A DNA stretch of 64,000 nt, taken from contig NZ_CP024962.1 in assembly GCF_002804205.1 (NCBI RefSeq), positions 310,001 to 374,000 on the forward strand, written 5' to 3'. The position numbers and the translations under genes are program-made. The notes under the pieces were generated by a model. The model saw only the letters and a program-made list of their open reading frames with translations, searched no databases and was not told the DNA's origin. Origin of the DNA: Entomoplasma freundtii (lineage in GTDB: Bacteria > Bacillota_I > Bacilli_A > Mycoplasmatales > Mycoplasmataceae). Shown piece after piece: positions 1 through 10,878 of this stretch. The first letter of the stretch is position 1. Each line of letters starts with the position of its first letter.

Positions 1-1
1 G

Positions 2-1738
2 AAAAGTATTTACGATATAATTGGTGCTTCCAATATTATTTCTTATACCAATTGCATGACAAGATTAAGGATTAAAGCACTTCCTAATTTTGATCCTGAA
101 AAAATTAAACAAGTACCTGGAGTTTTAGGTTTAGTAATGGGAGGGGCTGACGAATACCAAATCGTCTTAGGACCTGGCTTTGTGAATAAAGTTACTAAAG
201 AATTTGGTGAACTTATGAAAACCGCTCCCCAATTAGTAACGGCAGATGGTCAAGCGGTGACGCCTACTTTCCAAAGTGCTGCTGATATTGGTCAGTTACA
301 AAAGGCAAAATTACGTCAGAATAATGGTCATGTAAAAGGCTTCTTTTCCAAAATTTCCAAGGTCTTTACCCCACTAATTCCTGCCTTTATTGGGGCTGGA
401 TTACTTTCAGGAATTGCGGGACTGATTCTTTCAGTTAATGGTGGTGCTAATGCTAACGCCACAGTGCAATCATGAAACCACATTTTAGTAATGATGTTAA
501 ATTTATTAACCAATGTCTTCATTATTGCCGTTGGCTGACGACTTGGAAAAGAGTTTGGCGGCAACCCTGGTTTAGTCGCCTTAGTGTCAGCAATGTTTTG
601 TGGCTTTGCGGGTGTCACTGTGGCAAGCGTCTTTATCCCGGTTTATGAAGGTGATATTATCACTGGCTATAACTTTTTAGGAAAAATTATTAAAGCAAGT
701 GATATTGAACATAACTGGTTTACGGTTGGCTTTATTAATTTAGATAAAAATAAAGTGGCTTCTTTAGGAGCGCCTCATGCTGGTCTGATTGGGGCCATGA
801 TTGCGGCAGGAATAACAATTAAACTTGAAAAAACAATTCGTCAATTCATGCCTGGAGTTTTAGATACGATTATTACTCCAGTGATTGTTTTAGTTCTGAT
901 GTTAGTCTTAAATTTTGTCCTTGTTATTCCCGTGGCTGGTTACCTTTTCACTGGTATTACTTGACTATTTAATAACCTTTATACCAATCCTTTCGGAGCA
1001 GCCTTATTAGCCGGAATCTTCCTCTTTGCGCTGGCTTTGGGAGTTCATCAAGGGTTTATTCCTATTTACTTTGCCTTAATTGATAGTACTGGTGTAAATG
1101 GGCTATTTCCAATTATGGCTATGGGTGGAGTCGCCCAAGTTGGTGTTGCTTTAGGTTTATGAGTGTTAGCTGGTAAGGGTTCAATTTTGCGAAAACAAAT
1201 TTCGGGAGCTATTTTGCCTGGTTTCCTTGGAATCGGTGAACCGTTAATTTATGGAATCTCGTTGCCACGCGTTAAACCGTTTATCTTGTCATGTATTGGT
1301 GCTGCTTGTGGTGGATTTATCATGGGTGCCCTTAATACTTGAGGAGGTCTTGGGATTGGGATGAATGCCGCCACAGGACCTGGTGGTTTGGTTGCTGCCA
1401 TCACCATGACAACAATTGATGGCAATGCAGTTAAAGGAATGTTAGTTTATTTAGCGGTTGTCTTTATTGTTTACGGAATTGGGTTTGCCATTTGTATTCT
1501 GGGTTATTCGCGTTGATCTCGTAATGGGGTAGCAAAAACGAAACTTTATCTTAGTGATTGTAAAGTGTCGCTAAAAGAAGCGGAAGCTAAAAAAGCAAAA
1601 GCAAAAATTATTGGGAAAATGGTCGGTCATATTAGTTTATATATTTCCGTCGTTGGTTGATTAGTGCTTTGAACCACTAGTTATGCCCGTTTATCTATGG
1701 AAGCTAAACAAGAATTAAAAGATTATCAAGTTGTTTAG
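2..1738 (+). CDS. murP: PTS EIIBC, N-acetylmuramic acid family (5' end outside window)
   Basis: Membrane permease of the phosphotransferase system that imports and phosphorylates its sugar, most likely N-acetylmuramic acid (or MurNAc-GlcNAc). The visible reading frame opens inside the EIIB domain: a phospho-acceptor motif NCMTRLRI lies at codons 17-24, followed by the end of EIIB and then a long hydrophobic EIIC domain with about ten membrane segments and the typical GIGEPLIYG loop. The missing part is only the first few dozen residues at most. There is no EIIA domain, so a separate EIIA must supply phosphate. The substrate call rests mainly on the next gene, the MurNAc-6-P etherase murQ, 29 bases downstream behind a good ribosome site. 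The sequence alone would allow another glucose-superfamily sugar. Confidence 0.88.
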
Positions 1739-1767
1739 GAAAATAATTTAAAAAGAGAGGAAATATT

Positions 1768-2661
1768 ATGGGAAGTATTGATTTACAAAAAATAAACACC
1801 GAGGCGCAAAATGGACTGACACATCATTTAGAAACCAAAACAACTCCCGAAATTTTAACTTTAATAAATAATGAAGATCAAAAAATCGCTAAAGCCATTG
1901 CCAAAGAAATTCCGACAATTACTAAGGCAACTGATTTATGCTACGAAACCTTAAAAAACCAAGGCCGAATCTTCTATATTGGTGCTGGATCATCCGGTCG
2001 GATTGGAGTTTTAGATGCAAGTGAAATGTTGCCAACTTATGGAGTCAAAGATGCTTTCTGCGGAATAATTGCTGGTGGTGATTTAGCCTTGCGTTTACCA
2101 ATTGAGGGCGCTGAAGATGACTTTGAACAAGCCAAGGTAGATTTAAAGGCACATAATTTCCAACCAAATGATTTAGTCTTTGCAATTGGGGCTTCAGGAA
2201 GAACGCCTTATTGTTTGGGAGCTCTTGATTATGGTCACCAAATTGGTGCCAAAACCATTAGTTTGGCAATGACTAGTGAACCAGAATTTAAAGCAGTTAG
2301 TGATTTGTCAATTGCCATAATTAGTGGTCCAGAGGTGGTGACTGGTTCAACAAGAATGAAGGCTGGAACAGCTACTAAAATGGTGCTGAATATGATTTCA
2401 ACAACCACCATGATTAAAATGGGCAAAGTTTACGATAACCTCATGGTCGAAGTTCAGGCTACTAACAAAAAGTTGGAAGAACGTTGTTTCCAAATTGTCA
2501 AAAAAATCACTCAAGCTACGGATGAAATAGTAATGACTGCCCTACAAGATTCGCAAATGAATGCGAAGGTGGCTTGTCTAATGATTTTAGGAAATCATTC
2601 CGCCGAAAAAGCTCAGGAATTATTAATAATTAATCCTCTTTTAGGTGACTATTTAAACTAA
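1768..2661 (+). CDS. murQ: N-acetylmuramic acid 6-phosphate etherase
   Basis: Cytoplasmic enzyme that cleaves the D-lactyl ether of MurNAc-6-P, giving GlcNAc-6-P and D-lactate. At 297 aa it has the usual family length. A SIS sugar-isomerase fold is evident: YIGAGSSGRIGVLDASE at about residues 70-86 (E86 lies where the catalytic Glu of the E. coli enzyme sits), GASGRTPY near 141-148 and TGSTRMKAGTATK near 192-204. The start has AGAGAGG upstream. The gene follows murP and shares one base with the next gene, so the three are probably one transcript. Its product feeds nagA, located 50 kb away in this window. The identification is very firm; this is the anchor for naming the upstream permease. Confidence 0.96.
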   Translation: MGSIDLQKINTEAQNGLTHHLETKTTPEILTLINNEDQKIAKAIAKEIPTITKATDLCYETLKNQGRIFYIGAGSSGRIGVLDASEMLPTYGVKDAFCGIIAGGDLALRLPIEGAEDDFEQAKVDLKAHNFQPNDLVFAIGASGRTPYCLGALDYGHQIGAKTISLAMTSEPEFKAVSDLSIAIISGPEVVTGSTRMKAGTATKMVLNMISTTTMIKMGKVYDNLMVEVQATNKKLEERCFQIVKKITQATDEIVMTALQDSQMNAKVACLMILGNHSAEKAQELLIINPLLGDYLN

Positions 2662-3482
2662 TGAACTTATTTTGATTGATTCCTATCCTCATTCTCATTG
2701 GTTTTTTTGTCTCACTTCTCGGATCAATTTCAGGAGTAGGAGGCGGGGTTCTCTTTATCCCCCTCCTTTTACTTTTATTTCCCAATCGTGATTTTGCAGA
2801 ATTAAAATTTGTTTCCACCTTATTAGTCTTTACAACGGCTTTATTTAATGTTGGTTTTGCAGCAATCAAACGGCAAGTTTCTTGGAAACTTAGTCTTTTT
2901 ATTGTCTGCTTAAGTATTCCCTTTATTTTCCTTGGCCTTTATTTAGCGAGTTTATTGAATCCAAAATGAACGCAATTAGTGGTGTTAATTATTTTGGTAA
3001 TTGTCACTTTTCTCCTTATGTTTAAAGATTTTATTAAGCGAAAACCAAAAACTCTAAATGTCAATCATTGGTGGTATCTTAAGTTGCCAGGCGGTGAAAC
3101 CGTTAACCTTTTGGCAATTGGTTTTATTGTTTTTAGTGGATGTTTTGTAACCACTTTATCAGGTATGGGCGGTGGCCCATTGATTATGCCTCTATTAGTG
3201 TTGCTTTGTGCCTTAACTTTTAAACAAGCGGCGCCAATCTCACACTTAATGATTGCGATTGCTACAGGAATAAATTTGCTTTTCTCTTACAAGATGTTTG
3301 GTCATGGTGAGTTGAACCTAACAATTACATTGCCAATGCTCGTCGGTAGTCTTGGAGGAACAATACTGGCTTTCTTTATCAAAGATAAAATCAAAAACGA
3401 AAAAATTATTAAATGGCTTTTGATTATCTTAATTTGATGTTCAATTATTAAAATGCTAATTGATTGAATTAGTCTACTATAA
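2661..3482 (+). CDS. TauE/SafE-family membrane carrier
   Basis: Integral membrane protein of 273 aa with about eight hydrophobic helices in two similar halves. Each half carries the glycine-rich signature of the sulfite exporter/TauE-SafE family: SISGVGGGVLFIPLL near residue 23 and TLSGMGGGPLIMPLL near 172. The family exports or imports small organic anions such as sulfite, sulfoacetate or other carboxylates. The ATG overlaps the murQ stop (taATG), so translation is coupled. That placement suggests, as inference only, that it handles an anion made by the etherase pathway, for instance D-lactate. A terminator hairpin about 125 bases downstream ends the operon. Confidence 0.8.
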
Positions 3483-3827
3483 AAAACTTAAGAGACACGT
3501 TTGCACCTTAAGGGTACCCATAATTTTCCTAGTTAATCATTGCAATTGAACTTAAATTTCAAAAGTTTTATTAATAACACCAGAAGAATAATAGTCCCCC
3601 AATATTTAAAAAATCACCCCTATGGTGATTTTTTTAATGTTTTTTTAAAGTCTATTATATTATTTTTAATTAAACACTAAATTTAAGCAACAAAAAACCA
3701 AAGTCCTCTGCGGAATAAGGTTTCGTATTTTAAGTTTTAATTTTTTAACCAAAGATTTGTTTTGATAACTTAGCCATTATTATCGATAGTTTTAAAATCG
3801 AAGTGGTGAAAGAAAAAGGTCTAGAAA
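3483..3827. other. Intergenic region with terminator
   Basis: AT-rich gap between the murPQ operon and the RpiR-type regulator. It holds the terminator listed separately. The remainder should contain the promoter of the regulator, but no good -35/-10 pair is obvious. No coding potential was seen. Confidence 0.5.
3608..3635 (+). terminator. Rho-independent terminator after murP-murQ-tauE
   Basis: Perfect 11-bp stem AAAAAATCACC / GGTGATTTTTT around a 5-base loop, with a T run continuing the 3' arm. The only upstream transcript is the murP-murQ-TauE set. Confidence 0.85.
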
Positions 3828-4631
3828 ATGGATACAGTCAAAGCAATTCAAAATTTTGCTAAATTAGATAATCAAAGTAGCTTTTGTACAATTGCCAATT
3901 ACATTCTTTTAAACATTGATGATATTAAGGATATTACCATTACCAAATTGGGTGAAAAAACTCATACTTCAGCAGCTACCATTACGCGGTTTTGTAAAGC
4001 CTTAGGTTTTGATGGTTTTAAAAATTTTAAATTTTTTTTAATTTGAGAAAGAGATAGTTTTCTCAAAAATGTAAGAAATTTACCAGCTAATAGTAATTAT
4101 CAAGATTGTGGTCTTTTAGCGGCTTTACAAAAAAACATGCAAACTTATTTAACCCAGCAAGAGTCATTTAGAAAAGCAGCCCAAGTAATTAATATGTCAT
4201 CGAAAATTTACATCTATGGCATGGGTGGTAATGTCAACCTAATTCGTATTTTTCATAATTATTTAACGAGGTTGAATATCCAGGCCGTGTTTTTGGCAGA
4301 CCGCGATGATCAAATTGCCTATTCGCATTTTGTTAATGCGGAGTCCTTGAACATCATCGTTTCCTATAAATTTCGAGATAGTCGGTGAAAAAATATTTTT
4401 GAAAATATTAGAGCAAATAAAGGTCAATGTTTGGTTATTTCCAAAAAAATAAAAAATAATCCGTATTTAAAGGCTAGTGACCTCGTGCTTGATTTTGAGT
4501 TTAGCGAAGGTTTTTTATTTTATCGAGATAATGCTGAGGTATCAATGTTAACAATTATGTTACTAATTATTGAAAGTTTAATGATTCAAACTACGGCAAA
4601 AAACACTTTGAAAAAGCAAGATGTTTTCTAA
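3828..4631 (+). CDS. MurR/RpiR-family transcription regulator
   Basis: DNA-binding regulator of 267 aa. The N-terminal ~75 residues form the RpiR helix-turn-helix, with the signature TSAATITRFCKALGFDGFKNF near residues 50-70. The rest is a degenerate SIS sugar-phosphate-binding domain (IYIYGMGGNVNL near 127), the usual effector site. It lies between murPQ and an EIICB/fucosidase set, so its effector is probably a phosphosugar from one of these. MurNAc-6-P is the known effector of E. coli MurR, but which flanking operon it controls cannot be told from sequence. The ribosome site is weak (AAAAAGG). A second, more conventional RpiR gene lies at 62.8 kb. Confidence 0.85.
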
Positions 4632-4671
4632 GTTAAGGTTGAAAATTTTTTCAATTGGATAAACACTTTTT

Positions 4672-4677
4672 TATAAT
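4672..4677 (+). promoter_or_regulatory. Probable -10 box of the EIICB operon
   Basis: A perfect TATAAT 33 bases before the EIICB start, with a poor -35 (TTTCAA) 17 bases upstream. The regulator stops only about 40 bases before it, so the EIICB gene may have its own promoter besides read-through. Confidence 0.45.
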
Positions 4678-4709
4678 TCGGGATGGCATAATCGGCTCGA
4701 AAGGAAAAA

Positions 4710-6440
4710 ATGAAAAATCAACAAGAACAAAAAAATGTATCCCCTTTAAAAGTTTTTCGAGACAAATTAGGTATCTCCAATGGTCGCTTTTTCACAAGAC
4801 TCCAATTTTTGGGTAAGGCGATGCTTTTCCCCATCATTGTTTTACCACTTGCGGCAATTTTTTTACGTTTTGGCACCCTAATGACCGATACAAGTTTAAA
4901 GGGTATTACCGAAAACAATGCCATTTGGTATATTGGCAAAATTTTGACTGCTATTGGCCAACCAGCCTTTGATAACCTCCATATTATTTTTGGAATCGGC
5001 TTAGCGTTTGGTTTAGCCAATGATCATCGCGGCGAAGCGGCTTTGGCTGGAGCAATGGCCAGTTGAGTTCTAGCTTCTTTATTAACTGAAAATAGTTTTG
5101 CTTCGTTGTTTTACAATAAAGTATTGATTTATCATTCAACATCAACTGACGATCCACTAAAAGCCTTGGAAGGATATAGTCAACTTCTATATATGATTAA
5201 AAATAATCAAGCGATTTATGCCCTGAATATTGGTGTTTTAGGAGGATTGGTTGCAGGAGGTTTTACTGCTTGAAGTTATAACAAATGACATACGATAAAA
5301 ATGCCTGCTTATCTTTCATTTATTGAAGGACGTCGCTTTATCCCACTAATTAGCATTTTACTAATGGTCCCCACAAGTTTATTTTTTGCCATTATTTGGC
5401 CTTGAGTCCAATTTGCTTTGGTGAAGTTCGGTGTTGTTTTAACACAATGAGGGACTAATAATGCTGCAGCATTCGGAGTCTCATTTATTCATACATTATT
5501 CAAATCAATTTTGGTTTTATTTGGTTTGCATAACGTTTTAAACACATTTCTCTGGTTCCAATTACCATTTACGAATGTCGATGGCAGCGTTATTAATGGT
5601 GACATTCCGGCCTTTACAGCCGGAATAAAAGGATCGGGTCTTTTCCAAGTTGGTTCTTTTGCCGAAATTATGGGCGGTTACTGAGGATTATCGTTAGCAA
5701 TTATTTTCTGTGCCAAGAAGGAGAATCGTAAAGAAGTAGCTTCGTTAATGTTGCCCCTTACTTTAGCTTGCTCACTAACTGGTGTTGGTGAACCATTAAT
5801 CTTACCAATTTGGTATGCTTCACCATTAATCTATTTAGTCCAATCATTATTAAACTCAGTTTTTGGTGCTATTCCTGCAGCAATGGGAGTACGAGCTGGG
5901 TTTGCCTTTAGTGCGGGTTGAGTTGATTTTGTGTTATCAATCCCAACCTCATGAAAAATGGCTTCATCAAGTAGTATTCCGTGGTTGGCTAACCCTCTTT
6001 GACTTATCCCGAATGCGATTCTTACTAGTTTAGCTTACTTTGGTGTCTTTAGTCTCTTGATTCGTTATAAAGATTTGAAGACATTAGGTCGTGGAGAAAA
6101 TGAGTTTGACCAATTGCAAACTAGTGATAAAAACGAAAAATCGCTAGGTTATACAAAGAAGTTACCAATAACTTCACAAGATACTTTAGCAAGTAACCTC
6201 TTCCGTTTATTGAAGGAAGATAACATTGTCAAAGTTGATAATTGTGCGACGCGTTTGCGTTTAGAGTTAAAGGATAATTCGATAATTGATGATCAGGAAA
6301 TTAGTAAATTGAAAATTTATGGTTTTAAAAAAAGCGGCCCCAATTATCTCCAAATCATCATCGGTAGTGGAGTTCAAGAAGTGTCTGATGAACTAAATAG
6401 TTTGTTAAGAGAAAAAAATAAGCAAGATGTTAACCGTTAA
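4710..6440 (+). CDS. PTS EIICB, glucose/N-acetylglucosamine/maltose superfamily
   Basis: Sugar-transporting PTS permease of 576 aa, in the order EIIC then EIIB. EIIC spans roughly residues 25-450 and begins with FLGKAMLFPIIVLPLAA, with a GVGEPLILP loop; EIIB occupies the last ~90 residues with the phospho-cysteine in NCATRLRL (C512). No EIIA domain is attached, so a general EIIA-Glc elsewhere must phosphorylate it. It lies between an RpiR regulator and an alpha-fucosidase, which points to a sugar released from a glycan, but the substrate cannot be assigned. It starts after CGAAAGGAAAAA, a good ribosome site. Confidence 0.87.
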
Positions 6441-6642
6441 GATTATGGCTGGTTCCATTTGTTTATTGTTTGGACTTATACTTTTTTGAAAACACCTTAG
6501 CAATAAAAGAAAACAAAACCATACTTTTACTTTTCAAAATCCGAAAAAAATTTTCCTCTTTTTGAAACAAAATATTTTTTTAATCTTTGCCTTATTTGCT
6601 TTTTTTAGCGGCGTAATTACCCTTTTATCGCTAATTGGCTAA
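6427..6642 (+). CDS. Small two-helix membrane protein
   Basis: A 71-residue reading frame containing one TGA-encoded Trp. It overlaps the end of the EIICB gene by 14 bases and ends 40 bases before the fucosidase. Two hydrophobic helices (about residues 7-21 and 47-70) flank a short basic, Asn/Lys-rich segment. No family was recognised. Overlap with the PTS gene and conserved direction support it being real; an alternative start is the ATG 18 bases inside. Another short helix-rich frame lies beside a PTS IIC gene at about 34.7 kb. Confidence 0.5.
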
Positions 6643-6682
6643 TGGTCAAAAGATTTACTAATTAACAACTAAAAATAGAAAG

Positions 6683-7960
6683 ATGATTGAAATAATTAAA
6701 ATGAATAACAAATTTCCCAAAATCACAAGAGTGACAAATTTTCGCAACCTTGGGTTAGGATTTTTCCTCCATTTCGGCCTTTATAATAAGATTGGTAAAG
6801 GTGAATGATACCAAAATATGTACCACTTAAATAGTCATGATTATTACGAAATGTTTTCACCCTTGTCACAATTAAAACTAAACCTAGATATATCAGGGAT
6901 TGTTAGTCTTGCAAAAGAAAATAACTTTGGTTACCTAGTTTTAACAACCAAACATCACGATGGTTTTTGTTTCTTTGATAGCGAAGGATTATCAGAACAC
7001 GATATTACGGAAACAAGTACTCAAAATGATATAATTGAGGATTTTATTACTCAATGCCGGCAAGCAAAGATTCTGCCAATCCTTTATTTTTGTACTTTGG
7101 ATTGAATGTGAGATGAAAAAGGCATTCCTTTCGAAGAACAATTGACTTTAATCAATCGTGAAGTAGAAATTTTATGTAAAAAATATCCTGATTTAGGTGG
7201 CTTTTGGTTTGATGGTAACTGATCAAAAAAAGAAGCCGATTGACAAGAAGAAAAACTTTACCAATTAATTCGAAGCTATATCCCTGAAGCAATTATTGTG
7301 AATAATTCGGGGCTAACTAACGCTGGAAAAGAACAGAATAGTCACGTAGATGTTTTAACTTTTGAACAAGCTCATTTAAAGGAAATTAATTACCAAGCTT
7401 GTCAACGAGATTTAGCGGCCGAAGCTTGCCAAAGTTTTAATGATCATTGAGGTTTAGCTAATGAAGATTATAACTTCAAATCAGTAGGTGATCTCATTCT
7501 CAAGTTTGTGGAAGCTCGTAAACAAAAAGCTAACTATTTATTAAATGTTTCTTTAAATGAAAATGGCAAAATGCTACCATTACAAATTGAAACAATTAAG
7601 GTATTTGGTCAATGAGTAAAGAAATATGGGTTTATGCTTTTCGATGATTATGAAATTTTAACTATGAATAATGATGATTTTATTATTAGTACCAAAGATA
7701 ACCAACACTTCGCTTTTCTTTATGATTTACCATCGGGTGGGCATGTAAAAGTAATCCAACAAGGAGGCAAAATTCAGCCACCACGTAGTTTTAATTATCC
7801 ATTTGACAAAATTGATAAGATGCGGTTTTTAGATAATTTAGAAGAAATTAACTTTGACTATACTAAAGAAAATAAAAAGGAATTAATCATATCGCCAACA
7901 GCTTATAATTATGGTTTTAATACCAAAGTAAGGGTGTTGAAAATATCGTTGAATTCATAA
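6683..7960 (+). CDS. Alpha-L-fucosidase, glycoside hydrolase family 29
   Basis: Glycosidase of 425 aa with the GH29 hallmarks: LGFFLHFGLYNKIGKGEWY near residue 24, TTKHHDGF with the paired active-site histidines at H91-H92, and FWFDGNW with the predicted nucleophile at D177. The C-terminal ~100 residues look like the short beta domain of the family. There is no signal peptide, so the enzyme should act inside the cell on an imported, perhaps phosphorylated, fucoside. That fits its place directly after a PTS EIICB. Two ATG codons (6683 and 6701) are possible starts; neither has a strong ribosome site. No fucose isomerase or kinase is visible in this window. Confidence 0.88.
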
Positions 7961-8402
7961 TTTTAAATTTTTATTTTAATCTATTTAAATCAAAAAACTC
8001 AATTAGAAATTGGTTAAATATAATTTCTCTAGAGGTACAAAAGTGGTGAAAATTTATTACTGCTATTAAGTTACCCAAGGAGAATTTTTATTTTGTTAAA
8101 TTTAAAGTGGAAAAAAATCAAACAAACATGTCATATTCATATATTAGAAAATTATGCTTAGATTAAAATGAAAAAAACAAATAGAACCTATTGAAGATTA
8201 GATAAATATTAAACAAAAGAGTTAATATTTATTTATATTTAAGTACAAATAAATATAAATAATTATGAATAACTATTATTTCTTCTTAATAATTTTTCAA
8301 CAAATTTTGATTGAACAAACAAAAAACTTCACACATCTTTAAAGGCGAAGTTTTTAATAAAAAAAATATTATAAACTTGTGAAAGTGTCTTCTTTTATTA
8401 GA
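7961..8402. other. Convergent intergenic region
   Basis: AT-rich stretch between the fucosidase (+) and the small protein of the PHP-ABC pair (-). It contains the shared terminator at 8322-8355 and an A/T inverted repeat near 8230-8260. No credible gene was found. Confidence 0.5.
8322..8355. terminator. Bidirectional terminator hairpin
   Basis: Stem AAAAACTTC / GAAGTTTTT with a 16-base loop and A/T runs on both sides. Transcripts converge here from both strands, so it probably serves both. Confidence 0.6.
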
Positions 8403-8723
8403 TTAAATAGTTTCTATTTTTTTTATTTTAATAATGTCGTTAATTATATTATTTATCTCATTTTCAAAATAATCTTTAAAACCTTCTAAAAATTCTCTAT
8501 GCATCTCAGCGCTTCTATTTTCAGATATTCCTACTTTATTTTCGAACTTGTTAATTTCCTCAACATCTAAACTTGATAGAAAAAATAATATTTTAGAAAA
8601 AGTTTCATCAAATTCTTGATCAGTAGGATTGTCAATACTAAAAGTGTATTTATCGTTGTTTGAATTATTTGTTATAACAATTTCTTGCGGAGTAGATTCT
8701 AAAAAAAATAAATTATTCGACAT
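8403..8723 (-). CDS. Small acidic protein coupled to the PHP-ABC ATPase
   Basis: A 106-residue, acidic protein that I do not recognise. It is predicted mostly helical in the second half (repeated E/F/N/I-rich stretches) with a short beta-like N terminus. Its ATG overlaps the end of the upstream 721-aa ATPase by 11 bases, behind AAAGGAA, so the two are translationally coupled and probably act together, for example as regulator or partner subunit. It lacks membrane segments and a signal peptide. The family should be searched before any role is assigned. Confidence 0.6.
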   Translation of the reverse strand: MSNNLFFLESTPQEIVITNNSNNDKYTFSIDNPTDQEFDETFSKILFFLSSLDVEEINKFENKVGISENRSAEMHREFLEGFKDYFENEINNIINDIIKIKKIETI

Positions 8724-10878
8724 TGTAATATTCCTTTCGTAAATTTAAGGCCTTTCTTCCGCCTTCCAATATATCCAATGATTTTTGTCTCCAATCAATA
8801 TTTGCTGAAGTTTTTTCTACATCACGAAGTTGGCCAGAAAAACTATCACCAATATATGTTTTATTGTAAGGTTTAGAAATTTCTCGATAAATTATGTTTA
8901 ATGGATTAGTGTTTATTGCGATGTTAGAATTATGAGTTATCAGCAATATAATTTTATTATTTTTTTCCAATTCTTTAATTTTGTCAACTATGTAATCAAC
9001 TATCAATTTGTTATCTAAAGATTTTTCTGGCTCGTCTAGAATGTAAAATTGTTTATTTAAATCATTCAAATAATTAGACAAGGCTAAAAATTGTTCCTCA
9101 CCACTTGAGGGTTTATGATAATCACCCTTTTGGTTGACATATTCTTTAATTAAACTAACTAAATCATTTGCGTCACTAATTTCTTTTGAGTTTTCTAAAA
9201 TTACATTTGCCAATTCAATAAAAGAATTACCAAAAAATTCTCCATCTAAATCAGCAATTTTTTTTAACAAAGTTTTAGCCTTGTTCTTAGGCTTTACAAT
9301 AAACTCTTGATCTCTATTTTTTTTGCAAAGTGAAGGAGTTGATAAAAAACTTTTAACTTTAATATATATTTTTTCTTGAGACCCATCACTAGATACCACA
9401 TCACCAATAAATTTTTCGCCATTCAATTTTTCATTTTTATTCAATAATTTGTCAATTGCTTTCTTGCAATTAATTCGTCCTAATCAAATATCATATATTC
9501 CTAATTTTGATGGTTTAGTTACTGAATCTGTTTTTTTTGTTAACATCTTTTTTAAATTATTCTTTATTCCATTTATTAACTTTTTTTGGAATTTTAGGAT
9601 AAATAGCAAAATAGCTTTTTGTATAAGGACTTCTTGAACTTTTAATTTTATTAGGTTGAAATCCTTTCTTATTTCTTCGTCTAATTCATATTTAACAAGT
9701 ATGTTTTCGCAATTTTTTATAGATTGAATATCACCAATTATTTCATTAATTTCTTGTCTGCTTTGTTCTTCCAATTGGTTATTTCAAGCATGAGGCCCAT
9801 CTATAATTTCACTTATTTTTTTATATTTGTTTGTTTTTTGGGATAAAATCCATTTTTTGAAACTTTTATAATTGCTTAAAATAAGTGAGTAATTAATAGA
9901 TGATGCCATTTTAATATTCGTTATGACTTCATTTCATTCGTTTGAAATATTTAGATTATTTGTGGTTAAATTTTTGATTAGGGCTTTTTCTATTTTGTAG
10001 TAATCATCTTTGCCTTCGTAAAAATCCGGATTTATTGCAAATTTTTTTTCTAACTCTTCTTTTATTCCTCGTAAAAGGATGGTTTTGCCAGAAGCCTTTG
10101 GACCAACAATTATGTTAACTCCGGAATTCAAATTTAAATCAATTTTATATTCTCAAGCTTTACCTTGGTCTTTTGGCAAAACCGAAAGTTGATAAAGGTC
10201 TTTTTGGTTTAGTCCAAATAAAGTGTTATTTGATAAAAAATTTCGTAAGGAATTAAAATCTTTTATTTCTACCTCTGTTTCTGGCAAGTTGGTTGCATCT
10301 ATATCATCTCATCTTTGAGAATCAGATCCAACAAAGGAAGGATAATCATGATTACTTATAATAGAAGCGCTTCTTCTATTTGAAGCTTCTAAAAAATAAA
10401 CAAAAGAATCCTTTGATTTTTGTTTTATCTTATTGATATCTTTAACGGGAAAGTTTTCTCCTTTAGAACTAGAAGAGATTAATGTAATTGCTTTTCACAT
10501 TTTTATCAAATCAATAAATTTGTCCAAATCAATACAAAACTTATCAACATTTGATACATTATCATTAAGGTATTTAGAAAGCTCTTCTTTTTTACTTGGA
10601 TTAATTATGATATTGCAATTATGTGATATATTTTCAGAATCTAATACATCAATTTCAACACCAGGTAGAAAAAGAATGTGGCCTTTTGAAAATTCAACCA
10701 AATTATTAAATTGTTCCAAGTCAAAACTATTATGGTTAGTAATCGCTGATATTAGAACATTTTTTGAAAGTCTATTTTTAATAAAAATATTGTAGCTATT
10801 TTCATCATTAGGCATATCCCGAGATGATAGCTCCCCAGATTTTATTGCTTTTGTATGACAATGTAAATCTATTTTCAT
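8713..10878 (-). CDS. PHP-domain / ABC-type ATPase fusion, putative defence protein
   Basis: A 721-aa fusion. The N terminus is a PHP metal-dependent phosphoesterase domain: DLHCHT at residues 3-8, AITNHNSF near 46 and LPGVEID near 73. The rest is an SMC/RecF-like ABC ATPase: Walker A VGPKASGKT at 258-266, a helical middle section, ABC signature SSGEEQ at 591-596, Walker B FYILDEPE with D615/E616, and the switch histidine in ITHNSN at H649. PHP-ATPase fusions of this kind occur in bacterial defence islands, where the ATPase senses and the PHP domain cuts nucleic acid; that role is inference here. It is preceded by AAAGGAA and coupled to the 106-aa gene. Base composition is more AT-rich than the core genes. 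Confidence 0.8.

Noticed and set aside
8093-8161. TTG-initiated 22-residue frame behind AAGGAG
   Set aside because: Too short and featureless to call a gene; it may be a chance ribosome-site match or a remnant.
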